From the NCBI RefSeq assembly GCF_009856825.1, contig NZ_WVTD01000007.1, positions 62,001 through 126,000 on the forward strand: a DNA stretch of 64,000 bases, written 5' to 3'. The stretch is from Novosphingobium silvae (lineage in GTDB: Bacteria; Pseudomonadota; Alphaproteobacteria; Sphingomonadales; Sphingomonadaceae). Both the position numbers and the translations under genes were made by a program. Below the pieces are notes generated by a model. The model did not search any database and was not told the DNA's origin. It saw nothing but the letters and a program-made list of their open reading frames with translations. Positions 37,411 through 45,602 of the stretch are shown here, piece by piece (the first letter of the stretch is position 1; each line of letters begins with the position of its first letter).

Positions 37411-38346
37411 TTAGCGCTTGAGGCCGATCTCGCGCAGGCGCTCCTGCAGGTAATCGTCGGCAGTGATTGTCTCGGGATAGCGATCGGGGCGCGTGTCGGT
37501 GATGCACTGGCGCAGAGTCTTGAAACGGAAATCGCTGCGCAGGTGCAGGAAGAAGGGCATCGAGTAGCGGCTGTGGCTCGCGCGATCGCCCGAGGGATTG
37601 CGCACGCGGTGCGTGGTCGAGGGCAGGACGTGGTTGGTGAGGCGCTGCAGCATGTCGCCGATGTTGACCACCAGCGCACCTTCTGGCGGTGCGACGGAAA
37701 GCCAGCGGCCATCCTTGCCGAGCAGCTCGAGGCCCGCCTCCTGTGCGCCAAGCAACAGGGTGATGAGGTTGATGTCCTCGTGCGCGCCGGCGCGGATGGC
37801 GCCGCCCGCCGCGTCGCTCACAGGCGGGTAGTGCAGCAGGCGGAGCACCGAGTTACCGTCTTCTATGGCAGGGTCGAACCAGCGGGCATCGAGGCCGAGG
37901 TCCGTTGCGATAGCCGAAAGCACCTTTGCTCCTGCCTCGTCGAACTGGGCGAAGAGTTCGGTGAACGTCTCGCGAAAACCGGCGATCTCCTCGGGCCAGA
38001 TGTTCGGCGGCATGGACGCGGCGAGGGGGGAGGAGGCGGGCACATCGCGGCCCACGTGCCAGAACTCCTTCAGGTCCTTTTCGCTGGCACCCTTGGCGAC
38101 TTCGGTGCGGAACGGGGTGTAGCCGCGCGCGCCGCCCTGTCCGGCAATGAAGTACTTGCGCTTCACCTCCACCGGAAGGGCGAAGAAGGCTTCGGTCAGT
38201 TCCCACGCACGGTCGATCAGCGTCTGATCGATGCCGTGGTCGCGGATCAGCGCGAAACCAAAGCTGCGGAAGCTCTCGCCGATGCGGGCGGGCAGGTCCG
38301 CTTTGTCTGCGTCGAGGCTGAGGACGGGGATTTCGGCAAGGTCCAT
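37411..38346 (-). CDS. isopenicillin N synthase-like 2OG-Fe(II) oxygenase
   Basis: 311 aa from the ATG at 38346. IPNS-type fold: SFRSFGFALIRDHGI near the N-terminus; iron ligands in AHEDINLITLL (HxD) and THRVRNP (His), then Arg-x-Ser in HSRYSMPFF for the 2-oxoglutarate or substrate carboxylate. Related bacterial proteins are ethylene-forming-enzyme-like or flavonoid-type dioxygenases; substrate unknown. It is divergent from the EVE protein at 38446, leaving a 99-nt shared promoter gap. Confidence 0.85.
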   Translation of the reverse strand: MDLAEIPVLSLDADKADLPARIGESFRSFGFALIRDHGIDQTLIDRAWELTEAFFALPVEVKRKYFIAGQGGARGYTPFRTEVAKGASEKDLKEFWHVGRDVPASSPLAASMPPNIWPEEIAGFRETFTELFAQFDEAGAKVLSAIATDLGLDARWFDPAIEDGNSVLRLLHYPPVSDAAGGAIRAGAHEDINLITLLLGAQEAGLELLGKDGRWLSVAPPEGALVVNIGDMLQRLTNHVLPSTTHRVRNPSGDRASHSRYSMPFFLHLRSDFRFKTLRQCITDTRPDRYPETITADDYLQERLREIGLKR

Positions 38347-38445
38347 GGTAGTGCAATCCGTGATGACTCGGTATGCCGCCCATTTACTGCCTTGCAGGCC
38401 ACACTCAAGGCATGCCGGGCCGCTGGCGAACTGGAAAGGCAATCG

Positions 38446-38859
38446 ATGGGCAAGACTTACTGGCTGATGAAGTCTGAACCGGACGCGTACAGCTGGGATG
38501 ATCTCGTAGCCGAAGGCGAAGGGACCTGGGACGGCGTGCGCAATCATCGCGCGGCCAACAACCTGCGGGCGATGCAGATCGGCGACCAGGCGTTCTTTTA
38601 TCACTCCAACATCGGCAAGGAGATCGTCGGTATAGTGACGATCAGCAAGTCCGGGATCACGGATCCTACCGACCCCGAAGCGAAGTGGGCAGCGGTGAAG
38701 GTGAAGCCCGTCCGCAAGCTGGTCCGGCCGGTCACTCTCAAGGAGATCAAGGCCGACCCCGAGCTTGCGGAGATGGAACTGGTCAGGCTGTCCCGGCTGT
38801 CCGTCGCTTCGGTGACGCCCGAGGAGTGGGACTATATCCTCTCCCTTGCGGAAGGCTGA
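38446..38859 (+). CDS. EVE-domain protein (YTH/PUA-like)
   Basis: 137 aa. Begins MGKTYWLMKSEPDAYSWDDL, the EVE signature; WDGVRNHRAANNLRAM, GDQAFFYHSN and AEMELVRLSRLSV follow. EVE domains are PUA-like and proposed to bind modified nucleobases, in RNA or DNA. A Shine-Dalgarno GGAAAGG precedes the ATG. Confidence 0.93.
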   Translation: MGKTYWLMKSEPDAYSWDDLVAEGEGTWDGVRNHRAANNLRAMQIGDQAFFYHSNIGKEIVGIVTISKSGITDPTDPEAKWAAVKVKPVRKLVRPVTLKEIKADPELAEMELVRLSRLSVASVTPEEWDYILSLAEG

Positions 38860-38907
38860 CCTTTTCGCCGCGACGCTCTTCACGGGCGGCCAAAACAGGG
38901 CGCATCC

Positions 38908-38932
38908 GCAACCTTGGACCGGAGTGGACGTT
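38908..38932 (+). promoter_or_regulatory. candidate EcfG (general stress) promoter of csbD
   Basis: GCAAC-N16-CGTT, one mismatch from the alphaproteobacterial EcfG consensus GGAAC-N16/17-CGTT. It sits about 54 nt before the CsbD ATG. CsbD-family genes are frequent general-stress regulon members. Confidence 0.45.
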
Positions 38933-38985
38933 TAATGTCCTGTAAGCGGTGGAACATCCCACCCGTAAATACAGGAGATTTCGCC

Positions 38986-39168
38986 ATGGGTAAGCTGACC
39001 GATACCGCAAAGGGCCTCGGCAACGAAATCGCCGGCAACGCCAAGCAGGCCGCGGGCGATGCGCGCAACGATCCGGCTCAGAAGGCCGAAGGCGCCGCGC
39101 AGGAGCGCAAGGGTGAGCTGCAGCAGGCAGCCGGCAAGGTGAAGGGCGCTCTCGGCGACCGCATCTGA
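38986..39168 (+). CDS. CsbD family stress protein
   Basis: 60 aa from the ATG at 38986, preceded by CAGGAG. Charged helical sequence MGKLTDTAKGLGNEIAGNAK with repeats of KxxAG/AAG, as in CsbD/YjbJ. Function unknown; typical general-stress regulon member. Flanked by a candidate EcfG promoter and a strong terminator, so a monocistronic unit. Confidence 0.9.
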   Translation: MGKLTDTAKGLGNEIAGNAKQAAGDARNDPAQKAEGAAQERKGELQQAAGKVKGALGDRI

Positions 39169-39194
39169 TCACTCTCGCGTTCCGCGAACATGGA

Positions 39195-39224
39195 AAAGGG
39201 CTGCCCTGGGGCAGCCCTTTTTCT
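39195..39224 (+). terminator. Rho-independent terminator after csbD
   Basis: Stem GGGCTGCC/GGCAGCCC extended by AAA/TTT, 4-nt loop, TTTTTC tail. Confidence 0.9.
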
Positions 39225-39325
39225 TTGCGTCCGCGACTTTCGGCAGGTCGTCTCGTTTCGGGAAAAACCGAAGAGCTCGCTTTACGGTAGGGTAAATAAA
39301 TCCTTAAGACGGGTCTATGCGAAGC

Positions 39326-39535
39326 ATGACACGTCGCGCGCTTGTCCTGACACACGAATCCGCCGGGCACTGGTTCCGGCGCTCGCTGCCGCCGCACGTG
39401 TTCACCACGCCTTTGTCAGACGAAGCCGAGGATCGCGAAGCGCGGCGACGCTGGCATCTGAATGGCGGGGACTGGCAGGGCTTCCTGTCCGCTTACTGCA
39501 CGAGCTTCCTGGCGATCGTGACGTTCATCGCCTGA
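39326..39535 (+). CDS. small hypothetical protein
   Basis: 69 aa from ATG 39326 (72 aa from ATG 39317). Arg-rich N-terminus (MTRRALVLTHESAGHWFRR), a charged middle (DEAEDREARRRWH) and a hydrophobic C-terminal end (AYCTSFLAIVTFIA). No domain recognised. Converges on the transporter with 3 nt between. No clear Shine-Dalgarno, hence modest confidence. Confidence 0.5.
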   Translation: MTRRALVLTHESAGHWFRRSLPPHVFTTPLSDEAEDREARRRWHLNGGDWQGFLSAYCTSFLAIVTFIA

Positions 39536-39538
39536 CGG

Positions 39539-40846
39539 TCACGCGGCCGCCTTTTCCGCCCGAAACAGGAGGTGGCCCAGCCAAGCCGATGCAAGGCAGC
39601 TGAGCGAGACTACCAGCAGTTGCTGCGCCACGGCGATGCCTAGGAAAGTCATGCCCCCGGTGGCGAGCGAGCCGGCCACCATCGCGCCCGAGTTCACGAT
39701 ATTGTTGGCGGCGATCGTTCGAGCGGTCTGAGACTTTTCCACGAACGTGGTGAGAAACGCATAAAGCGGAACCACGAACATGCCTCCGCACACGGCAATC
39801 CCCAGCAGCGTCGCCATGAGAGGCACGGCAAGCGGCTGGACGACGAACGTGGCAACGTCCATCATCTCGTCAGGGCCCTGGTGCGGCGGCCAGACGCGGC
39901 ACACCTGTTGGAATGCCACCAGAAACGCGCCCATCCCGATGACGGAGATCGGGGACCAGCGCGCCGAGACGGTGCCCTTGAGCAGCGCGTTGATCGCAAC
40001 GGATCCGATCGCTACCCCTACCGAGAAGATGACGAGGAACAGGCTGGCCACTTCCTTGCTGGCACGCAGCATGTTCTTCGCAAGCGGCGGGAACTGGATG
40101 AAAAGGACCGTCCCGATAGCCCAGAAGAAGCTGATCGCGCAGATGGCGAGGAAGACTCGCCTATCCCTCATCGTTGTGCGAACCAGGTTCACCGAGGCGC
40201 GAATGAAGTGGTAGTCCAGCGGTTCAGGTTCGCAAAGCGGGGGCGCAGGCGGGACTTCCCGGCCAGCGATGAACCCAATGCAGGCGACGGCGATCACCGC
40301 GATGGCGGCGTGCTCCACCTCGATCCAGCCGGCCACGATAGTGCCTGCAAGCACCGCGATGTAGGTGCCGGCCTCCACAAGTCCGGTGCCGGAGAGAACT
40401 TCGCCCTCGCGCAGATGCTGGGGCAGGATCGCGTACTTGATGGGGCCAAAGAAGGTGGAGTGCACGCCCATCGCAAACAGCGCGGCGAGCATGAGGGGGA
40501 TCGCCATCCCTTCCAGCTCGATGCCTTTCCACGCGAGGGCAAGGCCTGCCCCGCCAACCAGCATGATGGCTATCTCGCATGCCTTGATGATGCGGATCAG
40601 CTTTGCCTTGTCCCGCATGTCGGCCAGCTGCCCGGCGAGTGCGGAGAGCACGAAAAAGGGAATGATGAAGATTGCCGAGGCCAGCGCGCTGAACCGCGCC
40701 TCCTGCGCCTCCGAGTTGTAAACCTCGTAGACCACGAAGAGGATCATGGCATTCTTGAACAGGTTGTCGTTGAACGCGCCGAGAAGCTGGGTGATGAACA
40801 GCGGCAGGAACCGCCGCGCCCGGATGAGTTTGGTCGTCGTGGTCAT
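39539..40846 (-). CDS. MFS transporter, LplT-like (lysophospholipid flippase family)
   Basis: 435 aa from ATG 40846. RRFLPLFITQLLGAFNDNLFKNA is the signature of the LplT/Aas-linked MFS family, which flips lysophospholipids for re-acylation. About 12 helices. No acyltransferase domain is fused or adjacent here, so the substrate is inferred only. Confidence 0.85.
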   Translation of the reverse strand: MTTTTKLIRARRFLPLFITQLLGAFNDNLFKNAMILFVVYEVYNSEAQEARFSALASAIFIIPFFVLSALAGQLADMRDKAKLIRIIKACEIAIMLVGGAGLALAWKGIELEGMAIPLMLAALFAMGVHSTFFGPIKYAILPQHLREGEVLSGTGLVEAGTYIAVLAGTIVAGWIEVEHAAIAVIAVACIGFIAGREVPPAPPLCEPEPLDYHFIRASVNLVRTTMRDRRVFLAICAISFFWAIGTVLFIQFPPLAKNMLRASKEVASLFLVIFSVGVAIGSVAINALLKGTVSARWSPISVIGMGAFLVAFQQVCRVWPPHQGPDEMMDVATFVVQPLAVPLMATLLGIAVCGGMFVVPLYAFLTTFVEKSQTARTIAANNIVNSGAMVAGSLATGGMTFLGIAVAQQLLVVSLSCLASAWLGHLLFRAEKAAA

Positions 40847-40969
40847 GATCGGTAAGGTGCCGTCGGCCTCGCTCTCTGGTCGCGGGGACACTTAAAGGCA
40901 CGTGCCGGAGGCACAACCCCCGTTGAGCACTTTATTCCTTTCATCAATGCGCGCTATGGCGATCTCATC

Positions 40970-41563
40970 ATGCTGACCTTGCCGAACGTCCTCACCCTCT
41001 CGCGCATCTTCACGGTGCCCCTGCTGGCCTTCCTCCTATGGTGGCCGACGTGGGAGTTCGGCTACGGTCTTGCATTCACCCTCTACTGCCTGATGGGCAT
41101 CACCGATTATTTCGACGGCTATCTCGCGCGATCCAGCGGGACTGTCTCGAAGCTGGGCGTCTTCCTCGACCCGATCGCCGACAAGATCATGGTCGCGGCG
41201 GTGATCCTCGTTTTGACGGCGCAGGGTATCCTGCGCGGACCATTCGTGGGCGATGCCCATGTGATCGCCGGCCTCGTGATCCTGATCCGCGAGATTGCGG
41301 TATCGGGGCTGCGAGAGTTCCTGGGGCCGCTGCAGGTTTCCGTTCCGGTCAGCAAGCTTGCCAAGTGGAAGACCACGTTCCAGATGGTTTCACTGGGTGC
41401 GCTGATCCTGGGCAAGGCAATGCCCTGGTGGAATATCTGGGTGGGCAGCCTGGAGATAAACCTTCCTCATACCGTGGGCCTGACGACGCTCTGGGCTGCC
41501 GCCGCCCTGACCGTGGTGACGGGGTGGGACTACCTGCGCGTCGGCCTCAAGCATATGGACTGA
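40970..41563 (+). CDS. pgsA: CDP-diacylglycerol-glycerol-3-phosphate phosphatidyltransferase
   Basis: Makes phosphatidylglycerol phosphate. 197 aa. MLTLPNVLTLSRIFTVPLLAF start and the CDP-alcohol transferase motif DYFDGYLARSSG, then FLDPIADK. Uses CDP-diacylglycerol from CdsA (15202). Confidence 0.95.
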   Translation: MLTLPNVLTLSRIFTVPLLAFLLWWPTWEFGYGLAFTLYCLMGITDYFDGYLARSSGTVSKLGVFLDPIADKIMVAAVILVLTAQGILRGPFVGDAHVIAGLVILIREIAVSGLREFLGPLQVSVPVSKLAKWKTTFQMVSLGALILGKAMPWWNIWVGSLEINLPHTVGLTTLWAAAALTVVTGWDYLRVGLKHMD

Positions 41564-41594
41564 TGGCGGCACGCTCGTCGTTACTGTACCCGAT

Positions 41595-42761
41595 ATGACC
41601 TCCAGAAACTCAGCCGCAACGATCGGCAGCTCCGTGTTCTTCGCCATGGCGACCGCGGTGGGCCTGACGATCGCGAACATCTACTACAGCCAGCCGATGC
41701 TCGGCCTCATGGAGCGCGAGGTAGCCGGCGCGGCTGTGACCTTCGTGCCGACAGCCACGCAGCTTGGCTACGCAGCAGGTCTCGTCCTGCTCGTGCCACT
41801 GGGCGACCTTCTCGAGCGCAAACGTCTCATCGTGGTGCAATGCCTCGCCTTGCCGGTCGCCCTGGCGCTCGTGGCGCTGGCGCCGACCGGCCCGGCGATC
41901 CTGGCTGCTTCGCTTCTGGTCGGGGTCATGGCAAGCGTGGTGCAGCAGATCGTGCCTCTTGCAGCCACCCTTGCGCCAGAGGACCGGCGTGGATCGGTTG
42001 TGGGCACAGTGATGGCGGGGCTGCTTTGCGGCATCCTCCTCAGCCGGACGGTGGCCGGTTTCGTGGGCGGAGCCTTCGGATGGCGCGCGATGTTCTGGCT
42101 GGCCGTACCCATGGCGCTTCTCACCGCTGCGCTCATGGCGGCAAAGCTGCCGCGCAGCCGGCCCGAACGTACAGGCTTGCGATATGGCGGATTGCTCGCC
42201 TCCCTCTGGGAGCTGTGGCGCGAGTTTCCGGCCTTGCGCCTCGCGGCCTACACCCAGTGCTGCCAATTCGGCGTCTTCAGCGTGTTCTGGACCATCCTTG
42301 CCTTGCGCCTGCAGGAACCCCGGTTCGGGCTGGGACCAGAGGCGGCAGGCCTTTTCGGTGTCCTTGGCGCCGTGGGCGTTCTGGCCGCGCCGATCGCGGG
42401 CAGGCTGTCGGACCGTGGCGGTCCGGGCAAGGTAGTCGTCTTTGCCAGCGTGCTCACGCTGGCGTCATGGCTGGTCTTCGGTTTCTGGCAATCGATCGCG
42501 GGGCTCGTCGTGGGCGTGCTGGCGTTGGACGTCGCCGTCCAGCTCAGCCAGATCTCGAACCAGAGCATCATCTATGCCCTGCGGCCGGAGGCGCGATCGC
42601 GAATCAACACCGTCTACATGGGCATGATGTTTCTTGCAGGCGGAGCCTGCTCCGGCGCCGCCACGGCGATATGGCACGCCTGGGGCTGGAGCGGAGTCTC
42701 CCTGCTGGGAATCGGCGTTTCGGCGCTGGGCGTTGCACTGCAGGCGCTCCGCCTCCGCTGA
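41595..42761 (+). CDS. MFS transporter (drug efflux type)
   Basis: 388 aa, 12 helices. GLTIANIYYSQPMLG near the start is typical of a YgaY/YnfM-like MFS group; motif A appears as PLGDLLERKRLI. Substrate unknown. The gene converges on oxyR, 37 nt away. Confidence 0.85.
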   Translation: MTSRNSAATIGSSVFFAMATAVGLTIANIYYSQPMLGLMEREVAGAAVTFVPTATQLGYAAGLVLLVPLGDLLERKRLIVVQCLALPVALALVALAPTGPAILAASLLVGVMASVVQQIVPLAATLAPEDRRGSVVGTVMAGLLCGILLSRTVAGFVGGAFGWRAMFWLAVPMALLTAALMAAKLPRSRPERTGLRYGGLLASLWELWREFPALRLAAYTQCCQFGVFSVFWTILALRLQEPRFGLGPEAAGLFGVLGAVGVLAAPIAGRLSDRGGPGKVVVFASVLTLASWLVFGFWQSIAGLVVGVLALDVAVQLSQISNQSIIYALRPEARSRINTVYMGMMFLAGGACSGAATAIWHAWGWSGVSLLGIGVSALGVALQALRLR

Positions 42762-42797
42762 GCGGCCCGGCAGAAGGGCGGTGCGCCGTGCGGCGAA

Positions 42798-43694
42798 TCA
42801 GCCTGCCCGCAGTTCTTCAGCCAGCATCCGGAACTCATCCGCGCGAGGAGAATTACGTCGCCACACGAGGGCGATCTCCCGGTTCGCGTTCGGAGACAGC
42901 AGAGGCCGCGCCACCACGTTGGTGCCGTTGAGAATCCCTGCATCCAGCGCCATTTCGGGCAGCATCGTCAAGCCAAGGCCATTGTCCACCATCTGCACCA
43001 GCGTGTGGAGCGATGTGCCGATCATCGTCGCGCTGGCGCGCAGTTCGGGACGGTTGCACGCGGCGAGCGCGTGATCCTTGAGGCAGTGCCCGTCTTCCAG
43101 CAGGAGCAGGCGGTTCTGGTCTATCAGGTCCGGACCGACCTCGGCAGGAGGACTGTGCGGATAATCGCTGGGGAAGGCGACGAAGAAGGCGTCGAGTTCG
43201 ATCGTCTCCTTCTCCACTTCGCCGGTGGCATAGGGGAGCGCGAGAAGAACGCAGTCCGCACGCCCGTGGTGCAGCGATTCGATAGCAGCCTGGCTCGGCT
43301 CTTCGCGCAGGAAAAGCCGCAGGTTCGGCCGCTCGCGACGTAGCCGCGGCAACATCCGGGGAAGCAGGAACGGTGCGATCGTGGGGATCACGCTCATCCG
43401 CAGCTCGCCCGAGAGTGGCTTCCCACTCGACTGGATCAGGTCGGAAAGTTCCTCGGTTTCGCGCAGGATGCGGTGCGCCTTGGCGACCACCGCATTGCCG
43501 AGAGGAGTGAAACGCACGGCCCGCTTCGTCCGCTCGACCAGCGTGACGCCCAGCAAGGTCTCGAGGTCGCGCAGCCCCGCCGAAAGGGTAGACTGCGAGA
43601 CGAAGCACGCATCCGCCGCCCGGCCGAAGTGGCCATGCTCGTGAAGGGCAACGAGATACTGAAGCTGCTTGAGCGTGGGCTGATAAACGGTCAC
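42798..43694 (-). CDS. oxyR: LysR-family peroxide regulator OxyR
   Basis: 298 aa from the GTG at 43694; a longer frame starts at TTG 43730. N-terminal HTH (LKQLQYLVALHEHGHFGRAAD and FVSQSTLSAGLRDLE). The redox pair is Cys204 and Cys213 in DGHCLKDHALAAC, the same nine-residue spacing as E. coli Cys199/Cys208. Senses peroxide and controls catalase/peroxiredoxin genes. Confidence 0.93.
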   Translation of the reverse strand: MTVYQPTLKQLQYLVALHEHGHFGRAADACFVSQSTLSAGLRDLETLLGVTLVERTKRAVRFTPLGNAVVAKAHRILRETEELSDLIQSSGKPLSGELRMSVIPTIAPFLLPRMLPRLRRERPNLRLFLREEPSQAAIESLHHGRADCVLLALPYATGEVEKETIELDAFFVAFPSDYPHSPPAEVGPDLIDQNRLLLLEDGHCLKDHALAACNRPELRASATMIGTSLHTLVQMVDNGLGLTMLPEMALDAGILNGTNVVARPLLSPNANREIALVWRRNSPRADEFRMLAEELRAG

Positions 43695-43753
43695 GCCCGG
43701 CCTATCGCACGACTTCCACGCACAAGCCAAGCCTCAGCTCGGCCGGCACTGGA

Positions 43754-44968
43754 TCAGCCCTCCGGAGTCGCTTGGACGGCGATAGTTTCGGCGTCGCTGG
43801 TTTCGTCCACCCGCGTCATCTTGAGCTTGCCGTTCTCCACTGCGAAGGCCAGCTTGCCCTCCACGAGATCAAGGGCATCACGGCCGAAGACATCGAACCG
43901 CCAGCCTTGCAGTAGGGTCAGATTCTTTCGAACGCCTGCGGCCAGAAGTTCAAGTTCCTCGCTGCGGGCCAGCAGGCGGGCGGCGGCGTCTATCTCGCGG
44001 GCACGGATCTTCAGCAGCAGCTTGAGCAGGTCGGCAACGAGCGCACCTTCCTTGCCGAGCGGAGCACCGCGCGGAGCGCGCGGCGGCATCTCCTCGTCGG
44101 GCAGAGGCTCCGCCTTGGCGAGCACGGCCATGAGGCGACGGCCGATATCGTTGTCCTTCCAGCCTTGCGAGAGGCCGCGCACCTTGGCGAGGTCGGCCTG
44201 CTGCTTGGGCGGGTGGCTGGCGATATCTGCCAGCGTCTCGTCCCGGGCAATGCGGCCGCGCGGGATGTTCTTGCCCTGGGCTTCCGCTTCGCGCCATTCG
44301 GAGATCGCTTTCAGACGGCCGAGGACCTGCGGGTTGCGGCCAGGCGCCTTGATTCGCTTCCATGCCTGCGCGGGATCGTTGCGGTAGTTCTCGGGATCGG
44401 CCAGCTTTTCCATCTCCTGATCCAGCCATTCGCCGCGGCCGGTCTTGATCAGGCGCTTCAGCATCTTGGGGAAGATCTTGGAGAGGTGCGTGACGTCGCC
44501 GATGGCATATTCGATCTGGCGGTCGGTGAGCGGACGGCGGGACCAGTCCGTGAAGCGCGCGCCCTTGTCGATGGTCAGGCCCTGCCACGATTCGACGAGG
44601 TTGGAGTACCCGATCTGCTCGGACTGGCTGATTGCCATCATGGCGATCTGGGTGTCGAAGATGGGATGCGGTGTTCGGCCGGTGAAGTTGAAGACGATCT
44701 CCACATCCTGCCCACCGGCGTGGAAGACCTTGAGGACGTCTTCATTGTCGGTCAGCAGGTTCCAGAGCGGCGCAAGGTCCAGCCCCGGAGCGAGCGGGTC
44801 GATCGCAGCCGCTTCTTCGGTGTTGGCGATCTGCACCAGGCATAGCTCTGGCCAGTAGGTGTTCTCGCGCATGAACTCAGTGTCCACGGCCACGAAATCG
44901 GACTTTGCCAGACGCGCGCACAGATCGGCGAGATCTTCGGTCTTTGTTATCAGCGGATGAATTTTCAT
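43754..44968 (-). CDS. rnd: ribonuclease D
   Basis: 3'-5' exonuclease for tRNA 3' maturation. 404 aa. DEDD motifs: FVAVDTEFMRENTY (Asp, Glu), then HAGGQDVEIVF, and YAIGDVTHL. HRDC domain around 210-290. Alone on its strand between oxyR and the small gene at 45031. Confidence 0.95.
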   Translation of the reverse strand: MKIHPLITKTEDLADLCARLAKSDFVAVDTEFMRENTYWPELCLVQIANTEEAAAIDPLAPGLDLAPLWNLLTDNEDVLKVFHAGGQDVEIVFNFTGRTPHPIFDTQIAMMAISQSEQIGYSNLVESWQGLTIDKGARFTDWSRRPLTDRQIEYAIGDVTHLSKIFPKMLKRLIKTGRGEWLDQEMEKLADPENYRNDPAQAWKRIKAPGRNPQVLGRLKAISEWREAEAQGKNIPRGRIARDETLADIASHPPKQQADLAKVRGLSQGWKDNDIGRRLMAVLAKAEPLPDEEMPPRAPRGAPLGKEGALVADLLKLLLKIRAREIDAAARLLARSEELELLAAGVRKNLTLLQGWRFDVFGRDALDLVEGKLAFAVENGKLKMTRVDETSDAETIAVQATPEG

Positions 44969-45030
44969 TGAGCCGAGGCGTTACGCCTAACGTGGCGGAG
45001 GATCAACGCCCCGTGTTGCGGTTTCTCGTA

Positions 45031-45393
45031 TCAATGTTTCCAGCGCATCAGTCGCTGCAACAACGACGGCTTCTGCTGCGAAGCCAGTTCTGCGATGCTT
45101 TCCGGAGTGATGAGGCGACGGCGCAGCTCGGAGCCGGTGATATGGCCACTTGGTGGCGGAAGAGGCCACGCCTTCGGCTCGTCGACCGGGTCCGCCTCCG
45201 GCTTGGAAAGCTGCAGAAGATCCGCCATCGCGCCGAACTGCCGATCTTCAAGAGGTGAGACGGGCTCGGTGGGTGCGGCCACGGGTGCGTCGGCCCACTG
45301 GGCAAAAGCTGTCACCGCAGCGGCACGTCGATGGCTGGGCTGGCCCATAATTTCGACCGCGCTATCATGTTCCAGCATCGATGTTTCCTGCAT
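45031..45393 (-). CDS. hypothetical protein
   Basis: 120 aa from ATG 45393; a GTG at 45402 is an alternative. Disordered, Pro/Ala/Glu-rich middle; a basic amphipathic C-terminal helix (KPSLLQRLMRWKH). No domain recognised. AAGAGG lies 11 nt upstream. Real but moderately certain. Confidence 0.5.
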   Translation of the reverse strand: MQETSMLEHDSAVEIMGQPSHRRAAAVTAFAQWADAPVAAPTEPVSPLEDRQFGAMADLLQLSKPEADPVDEPKAWPLPPPSGHITGSELRRRLITPESIAELASQQKPSLLQRLMRWKH

Positions 45394-45602
45394 GAACTTC
45401 ACGACGACCTCTTTTGGCCGAAATTACGCAGCAATGGTTTACGCGAGGTTATCAGGAAACCGGCGTGTCAGGTGGGCGCTAGTCGGCGTTGCCGAAAAGA
45501 AGTTCGAGCCGAAACCGTCAAAGCACGTCTGGAAATTGCAGGGCCAGTCGACTAGGGCGCGGGGCATTCCGCATTCATCTGATCGAAGAGCACGAACCCG
45601 TC

